This document shows positions 62,893-64,000 of a stretch of 64,000 nt of DNA, piece after piece. The DNA is taken from NCBI GenBank assembly GCA_013396915.1, contig VWZL01000908.1, positions 195,944-259,943 on the forward strand, given 5' to 3'. Each line of letters opens with the position of its first letter. Position 1 is the stretch's first letter. Made by a program: the position numbers and the translations under genes. This DNA comes from Stercorarius parasiticus (lineage: Eukaryota; Chordata; Aves; Charadriiformes; Stercorariidae). Below the pieces are notes generated by a model. It did not search any database. It was not told where the DNA came from and saw nothing but the letters and a program-made list of their open reading frames with translations.

Positions 62893-62938
62893 AGACATGG
62901 AAAGTCTCATGGAATGAGACATGAAATGTCTCAATTGT
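62891..62938. repeat. 24-bp imperfect tandem repeat with short hairpin at CR1 5' junction
   Basis: Two adjacent units of about 24 bp, tgagacatggaaagtctcat... (62891) and tgagacatgaaatgtctcaa... (62915). The second contains a perfect 8-bp stem, tgagacat/atgtctca, with loop gaa (62915-62933). It sits exactly at the 5' truncation edge of the CR1 copy. Confidence 0.8.
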
Positions 62939-64000
62939 CTTCTTAATGGGAGCTGTTTTCTTTCACTTTGTCATATAAACTGTTGGTATTTATCTCTACT
63001 TTTTATGAAAACTAACCTTTCATGTGTTGGGATAATTTTTTTACAATCTAGGAATCATGTTAGCTGTATTGTTTGTTGCAGTGAATGAACCCATTAGCAC
63101 TTGTGGACTTGATCTATAACCCTTGAAGGCTGTTCCCAGGGAAAAAATCAAAGCACTACTGTAACTATGAATCAGAGCTACCTGCACACTCAAGACATTT
63201 TCCAGACCATCAGAGGATAGCTCCTTATAGACATATTACATCAAATGTGGAATTTCAAGTTAATGTGGCCAAGTAAGCTTAAATACTGACTGGACTTTCT
63301 GCTGTCAGAAACATGGAAGAAATTCGTCCAAATCCTCAGTGACAGGGAAGCCAAAATGCTAAGCTATATAGAACATAACCTGAACACAAAGAGAAGAGCA
63401 ATGATTTTCAGGTTTACAGGCTGTTCTGGAATTATACTGGGCAGAAGATCACAAAACAACAGGAAAACAACAAAACTAAATTTTTTTTTTTTTTTTAAAT
63501 TTAGCCTCAGATGCTGAGCTAGAGGCTCAACTTGACTGAATGTTACTCTGTGTACTCAATGTATACAGAGTGCTTCATACAATATAGTATGCCAGCTTTC
63601 CTGAATGATGCCCAGACTTCTAACTTAGGCATTCATGTTTTGCGATACGGAAGGGCACTAAAGTTTAGCGCATTTTGACATTGGTTTTATTTGGAAAATG
63701 CTAGATTGCAATAATATTCCAACTGTCTCCTTTTCTTGTACATTCTTCCGAAGTATTTTTACACAAAGGCAGAGACCAAAAATGAAGTGAAACAAGAAGT
63801 GGATGCTAGCACTCTACTAGCAACACAATTCTTTCCTTCATAGATAAAAAAAGTTAAGTGCCCTTTGGTGCAGGTGTCAGGTGGGTCTAAATCCTGTGTT
63901 AAAATATCTGATCTATCTTTGGAGATAAGTACTTCATGCATAAAGATGCTTGTTTACAAGTGGAAACTTCTTTCAGAGGCTTTTCTGTATACAATATGCT
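62939..64000. other. Unique AT-rich non-coding DNA
   Basis: No gene or dispersed repeat recognised. A T16 homopolymer lies at 63481-63496 followed by aaatttag. Confidence 0.55.

Noticed and set aside
1..64000. Bacterial or phage features, CRISPR arrays, operons
   Set aside because: The sequence is vertebrate nuclear DNA with CR1 LINEs. There are no regular spaced repeats, dense genes or ribosome-binding patterns.
1..64000. Endogenous retrovirus or LTR element
   Set aside because: No gag, pol or env motifs outside CR1 RT, no paired LTRs and no tRNA primer-binding site were seen. Short or old solo LTRs cannot be excluded by eye.

Overview
This looks like a 64 kb stretch of bird nuclear DNA, most likely a neoavian. 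It is AT-rich and gene-poor, either intergenic or inside a very large intron. The main evidence is the repeats. Every dispersed repeat I can name is a CR1 LINE, and several copies end in the ATTCTATG/ATTCTGTG 8-bp repeats typical of avian CR1. I see no SINE, no recognisable LTR or retroviral gene, no tRNA, rRNA or snRNA, and no CRISPR. Crocodilian or turtle DNA also carries CR1 and is the main alternative.

I find no complete protein-coding gene. The only long coding-like sequence is decayed CR1 ORF2 (reverse transcriptase and C-terminal part). It occurs at about 2.8-4.1 kb (+), 25.7-26.7 kb (+), 28.5-29.5 kb (-), 41.3-42.1 kb (-) and 62.4-62.9 kb (-). Shorter CR1 pieces lie at 4.4 kb (+), 8.3 kb (-), 16.4 kb (-), 55.9 kb (-) and 56.0-56.5 kb (-). 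Together they cover roughly 5-6 kb. All are 5'-truncated or worse, and no copy could encode a working protein. The two ambiguous bases (28613 and 41822) each sit where about 300 bp of CR1 is missing, so these may be assembly joins rather than real deletions.

Layout: 1-2.8 kb unique DNA with one weak candidate terminal exon; 2.8-4.5 kb two CR1 copies; 4.5-16.4 kb unique DNA with an old CR1 scrap and a candidate minus-strand exon near 10.1 kb; 16.4-25.7 kb unique DNA after a short CR1; 25.7-30 kb CR1-dense, with G/T-rich tracts and a candidate exon at 29.65 kb; 30-41.3 kb unique DNA with a 39-bp tandem repeat at 32.7 kb and a candidate exon at 39.8 kb; 42-55 kb unique DNA; 54.9-55.1 kb a striking pair of near-perfect palindromes; 55.9-56.5 kb nested CR1 in a microsatellite; 60.27-60.73 kb an isolated GC-rich block; 62.4-62.9 kb a last CR1.

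The candidate exons rest only on splice-site-like sequence and a short open frame. Decoys of this kind are common, so confidence is low. The observations most worth checking are the paired palindromes, the GC-rich block, the N/CR1 junctions, and the microsatellite direct repeats flanking the 56 kb CR1.
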